Assembly: GCA_038243605.1 (NCBI GenBank)
Contig: JBBSQX010000013.1
Span: 1-64,000, forward strand
Origin: Terrimesophilobacter sp038243605
GTDB taxonomy: Bacteria > Actinomycetota > Actinomycetes > Actinomycetales > Microbacteriaceae
DNA length: 64,000 nucleotides
Direction: 5' to 3'
Below, one piece after another: positions 1-8,095 of this stretch (position 1 is the stretch's first letter; each line of letters begins with the position of its first letter). The notes beneath the pieces are model-generated. The model had not been told where the DNA came from. It searched no databases and saw nothing but the letters and a program-made list of their open reading frames with translations. The position numbers were made by a program, and so were the translations under genes.

Positions 1-79
1 CATGGCGGGAGATTCAAGCCTAACGCGCTTCCCGCATCCCTGAACGCCCCGTAGTCGGGCTCAGACCTGGAGGTTTTGC

Positions 80-985
80 ATGTCGATCGAAGTTGATTCG
101 TCCGAGCGCTTTGCGGCGTACGCGCACCCCGAACGACTGGTGAGCACCGACTGGCTCAGCGAACACCTCGGCAAACCTGGTCTTGTCGTGGTGGAATCCA
201 ACGAAGACGTGTTGTTGTACAACACTGGGCACATTCCCGGCGCCGTCAAGATTGACTGGCACACCGAACTGAACAATCCGGTGGAACGCGACTTTCTCGG
301 CGCGGAAGCTTTCGCAGCACTCGCACGCTCCAAAGGAATAGCCCGTGACTCTACCGTCGTCATCTATGGAGACAAAAGCAACTGGTGGGCCACGTACGCG
401 ATGTGGGTATTCACGCTTTTTGGCCACGAAGACGTTCGGATTCTGGATGGCGGTCGTGCCAAGTGGGTCACGGAAGGTCGTGAGACCACACGGGATGTCC
501 CGACCCCTACTCCAACGGAGTACCCGATAGTCGAACGTGACGACAGCACAGAGCGTGCTTACCGTGACGAAGTTCTTACACACTTTGGCAAACCACTCAT
601 CGACGTGCGGTCGCCAGAAGAATACAGCGGAGAGCGCACAGAGATCCCGGGATATCCTTCCGAAGGCTCGCTTCGTGCGGGTCACATTCCGTCAGCGGCA
701 TCTGTTCCCTGGGCGCGAGCAGCGGCAGAAGACTCAACATTCAAACCCCGCGACGAGCTCGAGAACATCTACCTCAATGAAATCGGTCTGTCACCGACCG
801 ACGATCTTATTGCGTACTGCCGGATTGGGGAACGATCGAGTCACACCTGGTTCGTACTCAAACATCTCCTCGGCTTCGAAAACGTGCGCAACTATGACGG
901 CTCGTGGACAGAGTGGGGAAGCTCTGTGGGTGTGCCCATTGTCACGGGAACAGAGCGGGGCAATGCTCCCGCACCGCGCAGCTAA
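80..985 (+). CDS. sseA: Thiosulfate/3-mercaptopyruvate sulfurtransferase (tandem rhodanese)
   Basis: Transfers a sulfane sulfur from thiosulfate or mercaptopyruvate to a thiophilic acceptor in the cytoplasm. The 301-aa product has two rhodanese domains: an inactive N-terminal one (about 20-135) and a catalytic C-terminal one (about 160-290). The active-site loop CRIGERS places the catalytic cysteine at residue 247. TGGAGG lies 6 nt before the ATG and fixes the start. The next gene, 35 bp downstream, is sufE, and the same sseA-sufE pairing is known in mycobacteria, so a joint role in sulfur trafficking is likely. The true donor (thiosulfate or mercaptopyruvate) cannot be read from the sequence. 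The 79 bases before the gene hold nothing I can identify. Confidence 0.93.
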   Translation: MSIEVDSSERFAAYAHPERLVSTDWLSEHLGKPGLVVVESNEDVLLYNTGHIPGAVKIDWHTELNNPVERDFLGAEAFAALARSKGIARDSTVVIYGDKSNWWATYAMWVFTLFGHEDVRILDGGRAKWVTEGRETTRDVPTPTPTEYPIVERDDSTERAYRDEVLTHFGKPLIDVRSPEEYSGERTEIPGYPSEGSLRAGHIPSAASVPWARAAAEDSTFKPRDELENIYLNEIGLSPTDDLIAYCRIGERSSHTWFVLKHLLGFENVRNYDGSWTEWGSSVGVPIVTGTERGNAPAPRS

Positions 986-1020
986 AGCACGAAAGCGGCT
1001 GAACGCCATGGAAAAAGGGA

Positions 1021-1467
1021 ATGAACATGTCTGAGACCGAGCTTCCGCAAACTCTGGCCGAGATCCGCGACGACTTTCTTGAGCTCGAACTCTCCGACCG
1101 GCTGACCATGCTGTTGGAGTTTTCAGACGAACTCCCCGAGCTGCCAGAGAAGTACCGTGACCATCCAGACTTGTTTGAACGCGTGATCGAATGCCAATCG
1201 CCCGTATTCATCTTCGTGGATATTGATCACGATAACCTGGTGAGCCTACACGCGACAGCGCCGGCAGAGGCGCCGACGACGCGCGGATTCGCGTCCATTC
1301 TCGTTCAGGGAATAACTGGTCTGACCGCGCAGCAGGTTCTGGACATTCCCGACGAGTTTCCACTCACGATCGGCCTGACCCAAGCAGTGAGCCCACTGCG
1401 CATTCGAGGGATGACTGCCCTACTCAGTCGCACCAAAAACCAGGTGCGGTTGAAGATGGCGTCGTAG
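1021..1467 (+). CDS. sufE: SufE family cysteine desulfuration protein
   Basis: SufE proteins accept persulfide sulfur from the cysteine desulfurase SufS for Fe-S cluster assembly. The 148-aa product is of normal family length. The acceptor cysteine is C58 in the segment RVIECQSPVFIF. The C-terminal half has the family segment where the protein packs against its partner (GFASILVQGITG). A second in-frame ATG two codons later (1027) gives better spacing from the AAAGGGA upstream and is an equally likely start. It follows sseA by 35 bp with no terminator between, so co-transcription is likely. It converges on the hydrolase gene with only 3 bp between the stop codons. Confidence 0.9.
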   Translation: MNMSETELPQTLAEIRDDFLELELSDRLTMLLEFSDELPELPEKYRDHPDLFERVIECQSPVFIFVDIDHDNLVSLHATAPAEAPTTRGFASILVQGITGLTAQQVLDIPDEFPLTIGLTQAVSPLRIRGMTALLSRTKNQVRLKMAS

Positions 1468-1470
1468 AAC

Positions 1471-2718
1471 TCACGTGGTGTTAGGCTGCCGCCGAGTGCG
1501 TGCTATTGGCGTTTTCGGCTCGACAGAGCGGTGGGGTAGTTCGGCAAGCCAGCCTGCAATCGCGCTATTCCAACGATCAGGGTCGTAGTTCCATAACTTG
1601 GTGTGCCCCGCCGTATCGAAAGACTCCAACGTCACGATGTCGGGTCGTGCTTTCGCCAGGGCCCGTGACGGCCCAGAAGGAATGTACCGATCGTCATCGC
1701 TGTGAAGGATCAGCGTGGGAACCGGGAGATCGGCGGCGCGTCGCACGAAATTCAATCGGCGCAGATCGATGGGCTTCTCCAACCCTGTAAATGGTCTCCC
1801 CCACGCGTTCCCCATCATTGCGTACACGATAGCTCTGAGAGCTCGAGGAACGCCTTTCGCGCCCGCGTGAAACTCGAGCGCATCCACCCAGTTAATGACG
1901 GGGGATTCAAGAACCAACCCCACAACCATGTGGGCAAGACGTGAACGCGTCACCGTCTGAAGCGCGGCGGCGCCACCCATCGACCAGCCCATCAACATGA
2001 CGGATGTTGCGCCGTGATCTTTCGCGAAAGCAAGCGCAGCTTCCACGTCTTTCCACTCCGTGTCGCCCAGCGAGTAGCGGCCGTCTACACTCGCAGGCGC
2101 TTCGAAGTCGTTTCGATAGGAAACCAGAAGTGACGTGTATCCGGCCTGTCGAAATACCGGAATGCCCCTAATCGTTTCGGCGCGCTTGACGGCCCTGCCG
2201 TGCACCATAATGACCCACGGGTTCAGGCCCGCAGACTCTGTGGCGGGGTCAGGACGCACTAACCATGCGGGAGCGGGACCAAGCTCCGTTTCGATCTCGA
2301 CGTCCTCGACATCGACACCGAGATCCCTGGGGTTCAGGTAAAACCAGCCATTGAATCGTCCACGTCGGGCCGTATCAATATCGCCGAAGTCAACGCTCAG
2401 CAACTCCCTCGTCACGGTGCGAGGGGTCTCAGAGACGATGTTGCCAATACGCGCATGACCAGCGGCTTTATGAAACCAAAAACTGAGCCGCCCGTCGGTG
2501 ACAGCATCGCGCGTGCGACGAAACGTAATAGTTCGGCGTTCGCGATCCACGTTGACCACGCCGGTACCTTCGTCACGCTTGAGGGGTGGCACCAGAGTGG
2601 AGCGCGCCATTGCGAGAGCAACCGGTACAGCAGTCGCCGCCACGATCGTCGCGCCAGTCGCCACGACGCCCGACACAATCGCTGCACCCCAACATCCATT
2701 CTTCTGACGACTCCTCAT
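1471..2718 (-). CDS. Membrane-anchored alpha/beta hydrolase
   Basis: A serine hydrolase of the alpha/beta fold; its substrate is unknown. The 415-aa protein begins with an Ala/Val-rich hydrophobic segment (about 10-35) that looks like a signal anchor, followed by about 130 residues of unassigned sequence. The hydrolase domain shows the oxyanion-region HGRAVKRAE, the nucleophile elbow GWSMGG, a candidate acid in HSDDDRYIP and the catalytic histidine in AGHTKLWN. The ATG at 2718 is chosen, with ACGGAGG 12 nt upstream. A GTG at 2748 in the same frame would add 10 residues and cannot be excluded. It is divergent from the DUF3000 gene, so their promoters share about 50 bp. Confidence 0.8.
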   Translation of the reverse strand: MRSRQKNGCWGAAIVSGVVATGATIVAATAVPVALAMARSTLVPPLKRDEGTGVVNVDRERRTITFRRTRDAVTDGRLSFWFHKAAGHARIGNIVSETPRTVTRELLSVDFGDIDTARRGRFNGWFYLNPRDLGVDVEDVEIETELGPAPAWLVRPDPATESAGLNPWVIMVHGRAVKRAETIRGIPVFRQAGYTSLLVSYRNDFEAPASVDGRYSLGDTEWKDVEAALAFAKDHGATSVMLMGWSMGGAAALQTVTRSRLAHMVVGLVLESPVINWVDALEFHAGAKGVPRALRAIVYAMMGNAWGRPFTGLEKPIDLRRLNFVRRAADLPVPTLILHSDDDRYIPSGPSRALAKARPDIVTLESFDTAGHTKLWNYDPDRWNSAIAGWLAELPHRSVEPKTPIARTRRQPNTT

Positions 2719-2758
2719 GTGAACGGCGTGCCTCCGTAAAACTCTCACGCCTAAACTT

Positions 2759-2764
2759 TAGTCT
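2759..2764 (+). promoter_or_regulatory. Candidate -10 element of a leaderless promoter for the DUF3000 gene
   Basis: TAGTCT ends 6 nt before the GTG at 2771, so transcription would begin at or next to the start codon. No clear Shine-Dalgarno sequence precedes the gene. No convincing -35 hexamer is visible. Confidence 0.45.
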
Positions 2765-2770
2765 TCAGGT

Positions 2771-3364
2771 GTGGCCGACAACGCGACAACAGATAACCTC
2801 CCTGCAGTTTTTGCTGCTGCAGTGAATGAGGTGCGTAGCGCGATTCTGCGCGATGAACTTACCGTCACCGAAATGGCTGCTCCAGCGAACTTGGCGCCTT
2901 TTTCGATTGCCTTTGCCGCAGATGTCATTCCCGCAACGCACAACGAAGATTCGGACCTCGCAACGGGCAGGTTTGTACTGCTTTACGATCCGTCTGCGCC
3001 GGACGCATGGGGAGGCGTGTTTCGCGTTGTCTGTTACGCGCAGGCCCCCCTGGAAACAGATATCGGAGTCGACCCATTTCTGGCTGACGTGGCGTGGTCG
3101 TGGCTCATCGATGCGCTCGACACGCGTGATGCTACCTACTCCGCAGCTTCTGGCACTGCAACGAAAATTCTGTCCACCGGTTATGGTGGGCTCGCCGAGC
3201 AAGGCGATGGCGCTCAGATTGAGTTGCGGGCGAGCTGGACGCCTTCTGGAGAGTCAATGGCGACACATCTTCAAGGCTGGGGCGACCTCGTCTGTATGCT
3301 CGCTGGCCTTCCTCCTACGCCGGAAGGCGTTGCACTTCTTGCTGCGAGGCGAATCACCACGTGA
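2771..3364 (+). CDS. DUF3000 domain protein
   Basis: A 197-aa cytoplasmic protein of the actinobacterial DUF3000 family, function unknown. The whole length matches what I know of the family: an acidic first helix, the segment APFSIAFAADV, a central DPSAPDAWGGVFRVV-type strand, and a C-terminal part ending in HLQGWGDLVCMLAGLPP. The start is a GTG, probably leaderless. Its stop overlaps the GTG start of the RNase D gene by 4 nt, so the two are translationally coupled, as in other actinobacteria where DUF3000 and RNase D sit side by side. That pairing suggests an RNA-related role, but this is inference only. Confidence 0.85.
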   Translation: MADNATTDNLPAVFAAAVNEVRSAILRDELTVTEMAAPANLAPFSIAFAADVIPATHNEDSDLATGRFVLLYDPSAPDAWGGVFRVVCYAQAPLETDIGVDPFLADVAWSWLIDALDTRDATYSAASGTATKILSTGYGGLAEQGDGAQIELRASWTPSGESMATHLQGWGDLVCMLAGLPPTPEGVALLAARRITT

Positions 3365-4578
3365 GTCCAGACCAAGCTCCCCACGAGCGCGTCGACGTTA
3401 TCGATTCCCGTGGCGGGTTTCTCGCCGCTGTAGGCAGTATTGCTGACGGAGAGGGCCCCATCGCTTTTGATGCCGAGCGGGCATCGGGGTACCGATATTC
3501 GCAGCGCGCATACCTGATTCAGGTTTTTCGGCGAGGAGCAGGGAGTTTTCTGTTCGATCCTCCCGCAATCGGTCAGTTTGGTGAGTTGCAAGAGGCAGTC
3601 GGCTCCGTCGAGTGGGTTCTGCATGCAGCGAGCCAAGATCTAGCGTGCCTTCGTGAAGTCGGCCTTGATCCAGAAACGATTTTCGATACGGAACTTGGTG
3701 CCCGACTTGCGGGGCTACCGAGGGTCGGTCTCGGATCTGTGGTGGAGGAGCTGCTGGGTGTTCATCTCGCGAAGGAGCACTCTGCCGCCGATTGGTCAAC
3801 CAGGCCGCTCCCCCAGCCTTGGCTTGTATACGCAGCCCTCGATGTTGAACTTCTCGTCGATGTACGGGATGAGATGGCAGCGATTCTCGAGCGGGACGGC
3901 AAAACAGAGATTGCGAAGCAGGAGTTTGCCGCAACTCTTGCAAAAGCCCCCAAGCCCGTGAGTCCTGATGCTTGGCGCCGGCTCACAGGGCTGCATTCGC
4001 TTCGTCAGCCACGCTCGCTCGCTGTCGCTCGCCAGCTCTGGCTTGCTCGAGATGAGTACGCCCGTGAGATCGACACTGCTCCGGGCAGGTTACTTCCGGA
4101 CATTTCCATCACCGCAGCCGCCAAAACACTGCCCACCTCGAAAAAGAGCCTTGCCGCGCTGAGAGAGTTCAACGGAAGAGCAAGTCGAAGCGAGCTTCCT
4201 CGATGGTGGGCCGCCATCGAGGCGGGCATGTCAACCGACGAGATGCCTCCTGCCAGGATTCCAAGCGAGACAACTCCCCCTGTGCGTGCATGGGCGGATC
4301 GCAAACCAGAAGCAGATCGGCGTCTGAAGGCAGCACGAGTGGCCCTGGCAGTGGTCTCAGAGGAGCTTTCGATCCCGCTCGAGAACCTTCTCACACCGGA
4401 GCTGCTGCGCCATCTTGCGTGGGAACCGCCTGAGCCTCTCACGTCGAACGAGGTGAACATCATGCTTGAGCACGGTGGTGCACGACCCTGGCAACGTGAA
4501 GTAACCGCACAAGTAATCGCTGCTGCTTTTGTGGAAGCAAGCCAAAACGACACCGAAACAGGGAACTCCGCCTCGTAG
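3361..4578 (+). CDS. rnd: Ribonuclease D-like 3'-5' exonuclease with HRDC domain
   Basis: A DEDDy-superfamily exonuclease expected to trim 3' ends of structured RNAs such as tRNA precursors. In the 405-aa product the catalytic residues are visible: D37 and E39 in FDAERASGY, D93 in HAASQDLAC, and Y157/D161 in YAALDVELL. An HRDC nucleic-acid-binding domain follows at about 200-280, and the C-terminal 120 residues are a less conserved tail. The GTG start overlaps the DUF3000 stop (GTGA), so expression depends on the upstream gene. The 71 bp after its stop separate it from the fadA operon. Confidence 0.9.
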   Translation: MSPDQAPHERVDVIDSRGGFLAAVGSIADGEGPIAFDAERASGYRYSQRAYLIQVFRRGAGSFLFDPPAIGQFGELQEAVGSVEWVLHAASQDLACLREVGLDPETIFDTELGARLAGLPRVGLGSVVEELLGVHLAKEHSAADWSTRPLPQPWLVYAALDVELLVDVRDEMAAILERDGKTEIAKQEFAATLAKAPKPVSPDAWRRLTGLHSLRQPRSLAVARQLWLARDEYAREIDTAPGRLLPDISITAAAKTLPTSKKSLAALREFNGRASRSELPRWWAAIEAGMSTDEMPPARIPSETTPPVRAWADRKPEADRRLKAARVALAVVSEELSIPLENLLTPELLRHLAWEPPEPLTSNEVNIMLEHGGARPWQREVTAQVIAAAFVEASQNDTETGNSAS

Positions 4579-4649
4579 GAAGAATCAAAGATCCAACGGC
4601 GCATTTTGCCCCGGCATACGATGGAAGAGTCATCTAGCAGGGAGTCATT

Positions 4650-5849
4650 ATGGCCGAAAGATCTGATGTTGTTTTCGTTGACGGGGTTCGCACTCCGTTT
4701 GGGCGCGCGGGCGAAAAGGGAATGTATTGGCAAACGAGGGCGGATGACCTTGCGACCAAGGCCATGATCGGGCTGCTCCAACGCAACCCCTCCATCCCTT
4801 TAGATCGCTTCGATGATGTCGCCATCGCGGCAACGACACAGCAGGGAGATCAGGGGCTCACCCTTGGTCGCACTACTGCCCTGCTAGCTGGCCTGCCCAC
4901 TTCTGTTCCCGGCTACGCCATTGACCGCATGTGTGCGGGTGCGATGACGTCGGTGACGACCATCTCCGGTGCCATTAGCATGGGGATGTACGACATTGCG
5001 ATCGCCGGTGGTGTTGAGCACATGGGGCATCACCCGATGGGTCAGGGTGTCGACGCGAACCCGCGATTTGTCGCTGAGAAACTCGTCGACCCGGATGCCC
5101 TCAACATGGGTAACACCGCAGAGCGTCTGCATGACCGCTTTCCTTACCTGACGAAGGAACGCTCTGACCGCTTCGCTTTGGGTAGCCAGCAGAAGCTCGC
5201 GAAAGCCTATGATGATGGCAAGATTCAGCCAGACCTCATCCCCATCGCCATCAAGACCGAGTCCGGTTGGGGTCTCGCAGACCGCGATGAAGGCCCTCGA
5301 CCAGAAACAACGATGGAGGGCCTCGCGGGCCTCAAGACTCCGTTCCGACCGCACGGTCGCGTGACGGCAGGTAACGCGTCAGGGCTCAACGATGGCGCAA
5401 CAGTGAGCATCATTTCCAGTGCGGATGCGGCAAAAGAGTTCGGTCTCACACCGAAGATGCGACTTGTCAGCTTCGCCTTCGCTGGTGTCGAACCGGAGAT
5501 CATGGGCATCGGTCCGATCCCGTCGACGGAGAAGGCATTGCGCAAGGCTGGTCTGACGATCAATGACATTGGTCTCTTCGAGCTCAATGAAGCGTTTGCC
5601 GTGCAGGTTCTTTCGTTGCTCGACCACTTCGACATTGCCGATGACGACCCACGCGTCAACATGTGGGGCGGCGCAATCGCCGTCGGCCACCCGCTGGCCT
5701 CCACCGGTGTGCGCCTCATGATTCAGCTCGCTCGTCAGTTTGAGGAACGGCCTGATGTGCGTTACGGCCTCACCGCCATGTGCGTTGGTCTTGGTCAGGG
5801 TGGTTCCGTCATTTGGGAAAACCCGCACTTCAAGGGAAGCAGGAAGTAG
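4650..5849 (+). CDS. fadA: Acetyl-CoA acyltransferase (thiolase)
   Basis: Catalyses the last step of beta-oxidation, thiolytic release of acetyl-CoA from 3-ketoacyl-CoA. The 399-aa length is normal for a thiolase. The nucleophilic cysteine is C95 in IDRMCAGAMTS, the histidine lies in GGAIAVGHPLASTG, and the second cysteine in the C-terminal CVGLGQGG segment. NEAFAVQ marks the conserved asparagine. GGGAG sits 5 nt before the ATG. The fadB gene starts 2 bp after the stop, so the two form an operon encoding the trifunctional beta-oxidation pair. Chain-length preference is not evident from sequence. Confidence 0.93.
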   Translation: MAERSDVVFVDGVRTPFGRAGEKGMYWQTRADDLATKAMIGLLQRNPSIPLDRFDDVAIAATTQQGDQGLTLGRTTALLAGLPTSVPGYAIDRMCAGAMTSVTTISGAISMGMYDIAIAGGVEHMGHHPMGQGVDANPRFVAEKLVDPDALNMGNTAERLHDRFPYLTKERSDRFALGSQQKLAKAYDDGKIQPDLIPIAIKTESGWGLADRDEGPRPETTMEGLAGLKTPFRPHGRVTAGNASGLNDGATVSIISSADAAKEFGLTPKMRLVSFAFAGVEPEIMGIGPIPSTEKALRKAGLTINDIGLFELNEAFAVQVLSLLDHFDIADDDPRVNMWGGAIAVGHPLASTGVRLMIQLARQFEERPDVRYGLTAMCVGLGQGGSVIWENPHFKGSRK

Positions 5850-5851
5850 TC

Positions 5852-8005
5852 ATGGCTAAGGACGCAAAGATGAAGAACTTTGATGAGCTGCTCGCTATGG
5901 ACCCCGACGAGGTCATCACTCACTCACTCGTGAGCGACATCCCCCTCTCCGGCGGCCGCACGCTCGCCCTCGTTACGCTCGACAACGGCCGCGACCACAC
6001 TCGGCCAAACACTCTCGGCACTCGCACGATGATGGAGTACGCCGACACCCTTTCCGCGCTGAAGGAGCGCGCTAAGAGGGGTGAGATCCACGGCGTGGCG
6101 GTCACCGGCAAGCAGTACATTCTGGCTGCTGGCGCCGACCTCACCAAAGCGAGCGAAATTCCGAGCGCGGCGATTGCGAAGCAGATCGCTCAGCAGGGTC
6201 ACGCGGCGCTCGGCGCGCTCCACGACATGGGTGTTCCTTCGTTCGTCTTCATCAATGGGCTCGCCCTCGGTGGCGGGGTCGAAATCGCGCTCAACGCTAA
6301 CTACCGCACCGTCGGGAGCTCCATCCCCGCTCTCGCACTGCCAGAGGTTTTTCTCGGCATCATCCCTGGGTGGGGTGGCGCCTGGCTGCTCCCCAACCTC
6401 ATCGGAATCGAGAACGCGCTCAGGGTCATCATCGAGAACCCGCTGAAGAATAACCGCACTCTCAAGGGCAAGGATGTTCTGGCACTCGGTATCGCGGATG
6501 TGATGTTCAGCCCCGCCACATTTCTTGAAGACTCGATCAAATGGGCTGACGGCGTTATCGCTGGTACGACAAAGGTCAAGCGCAAGAACGAGCCCGGCAA
6601 GATCGAACGCGCCGTCAAGTGGGACATCGCCATCGGTATGGCTAAGAAGATGCTCGAAAGCCGTATCGGTACCGTCGCGAAGGCACCGTACGCTGCTCTC
6701 GAACTACTGAAGGCCGCAAAGAATACTCACCGTGCCACCGGATTCGCGGCCGAAGATGATGCGCTTGCGCAACTGATCACCGGAGATCAGTTTCGCGCGA
6801 GCATTTACGCGTTCAACCTCGTACAGAAGCGCGCGAAGAAGCCTGCGGGGGCACCGGATAAGAAGATTGCTAAGCCCGTCACGAAGGTGGGCGTCATCGG
6901 CGCAGGGCTGATGGCAAGCCAGTTCGCCTTGCTGTTTGTTCACAGGTTGAAGGTACCCGTGGTCATCACCGATCTGGATCAGGGACGTGTAGACAAGGGT
7001 CTCGACTACATCCGCACCGAGATCGGCAAGCTTCTAGAGAAGGGGCGAATCTCGCAAGACGAGTCAAACCGCCTGAACGCACTCGTGACCGGTTCGACCG
7101 ATAAGGCTGACTTTGCCGACTGCGATTGGATTATCGAAGCGGTTTTCGAGGAACTGGGGATCAAACAGGAGGTGTTTGCTGAGATTGAGAAGCATGTCTC
7201 CGACACTGCTGTTCTCGCAACAAACACCTCCTCACTGAGCGTGGAGCAAATTGGGTCGAAGCTGAAGCACCCGGAGCGCCTGGTTGGTTTCCATTTCTTC
7301 AACCCGGTGGCAGTCATGCCGCTTGTTGAGGTTGTCAAAACGCCGAAGACGGATGACGAGACCCTCAGCACCGCGATGGTCGTTGCGGCGAAGCTCTACA
7401 AGAACGCTGTCATCACGACCGACACACCAGGTTTCGTGGTGAACCGCATTCTCGCCAAACTCCTTGGCGAAGCGATGCACGCGGTCGACACGGGAACGCC
7501 CATGGAGGTCGTGAACAATGCCATCAAACCGTTCGGACTACCCATGACCCCGTTTGAGCTCCTCGAGCTCGTCGGGCTCACAGTAGGTGCTCACGTGCTT
7601 GACACGCACCACGCGGCATTCCCTGATCGGTTCTTCGAGAGCAAGAACCTTCATGCGCTCGCTAAACACGGCAAGATCTTCGACCGTGACGGTAAGGGCA
7701 AGATCACCGGTTTTGACAAGAAGGCTCTCGAGATCGTCTCCGGTGGCACAGGTTCCGATAAGAAGCAGGCGATGACGGGCGAGGCGCTCTTGAAGAGGGT
7801 GGAAGACGGACTTGCAGACGAGATCCATCGCATGTTGGAAGACGGGGTTGTTGCTGCCGCAGAAGACATCGACCTGTGCCTCATTTTCGGGGCGGGCTGG
7901 CCGTTCCAAATGGGTGGCGTGACCCCCTACCTGGACCGCGTGGGTGCCTCCGAGCGAGTGTTCGGGTCGACCTTCCACACTCCGCCAATTCGGGGAGTGA
8001 AGTAA
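5852..8005 (+). CDS. fadB: Enoyl-CoA hydratase / 3-hydroxyacyl-CoA dehydrogenase (FadB-type)
   Basis: Fused hydratase and NAD-dependent dehydrogenase of beta-oxidation, 717 aa. The N-terminal crotonase domain (about 20-300) has the oxyanion-hole region AAGADLTKAS and the LPEVFLGIIPGWGG segment. The dehydrogenase domain begins near residue 345 with the dinucleotide fold GVIGAGLMASQFA and carries the signature FHFFNPVAVMPLVEVV at about 478-493. The ATG at 5852 is preceded by AGGAAG and is just 2 bp after the fadA stop. An upstream in-frame ATG at 5780 lies inside fadA and is not used. A strong terminator follows. Confidence 0.93.
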   Translation: MAKDAKMKNFDELLAMDPDEVITHSLVSDIPLSGGRTLALVTLDNGRDHTRPNTLGTRTMMEYADTLSALKERAKRGEIHGVAVTGKQYILAAGADLTKASEIPSAAIAKQIAQQGHAALGALHDMGVPSFVFINGLALGGGVEIALNANYRTVGSSIPALALPEVFLGIIPGWGGAWLLPNLIGIENALRVIIENPLKNNRTLKGKDVLALGIADVMFSPATFLEDSIKWADGVIAGTTKVKRKNEPGKIERAVKWDIAIGMAKKMLESRIGTVAKAPYAALELLKAAKNTHRATGFAAEDDALAQLITGDQFRASIYAFNLVQKRAKKPAGAPDKKIAKPVTKVGVIGAGLMASQFALLFVHRLKVPVVITDLDQGRVDKGLDYIRTEIGKLLEKGRISQDESNRLNALVTGSTDKADFADCDWIIEAVFEELGIKQEVFAEIEKHVSDTAVLATNTSSLSVEQIGSKLKHPERLVGFHFFNPVAVMPLVEVVKTPKTDDETLSTAMVVAAKLYKNAVITTDTPGFVVNRILAKLLGEAMHAVDTGTPMEVVNNAIKPFGLPMTPFELLELVGLTVGAHVLDTHHAAFPDRFFESKNLHALAKHGKIFDRDGKGKITGFDKKALEIVSGGTGSDKKQAMTGEALLKRVEDGLADEIHRMLEDGVVAAAEDIDLCLIFGAGWPFQMGGVTPYLDRVGASERVFGSTFHTPPIRGVK

Positions 8006-8017
8006 CGCAAACGGAAG

Positions 8018-8056
8018 AATCCCGGGGATACTTTCTACGTATGCCCGGGATTTTCG
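8018..8056 (+). terminator. Rho-independent terminator after fadB
   Basis: A perfect 9-bp inverted repeat AATCCCGGG (8018-8026) and CCCGGGATT (8044-8052) with a 17-nt loop is followed by TTCGTTT. It lies between the convergent fadB and acnA genes and could stop transcription from both sides, although a T-run is clear only on the + strand. Confidence 0.75.
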
Positions 8057-8095
8057 TTTAACAACGTTGCGCGTTCCTACTTATCAGTGCCCAAC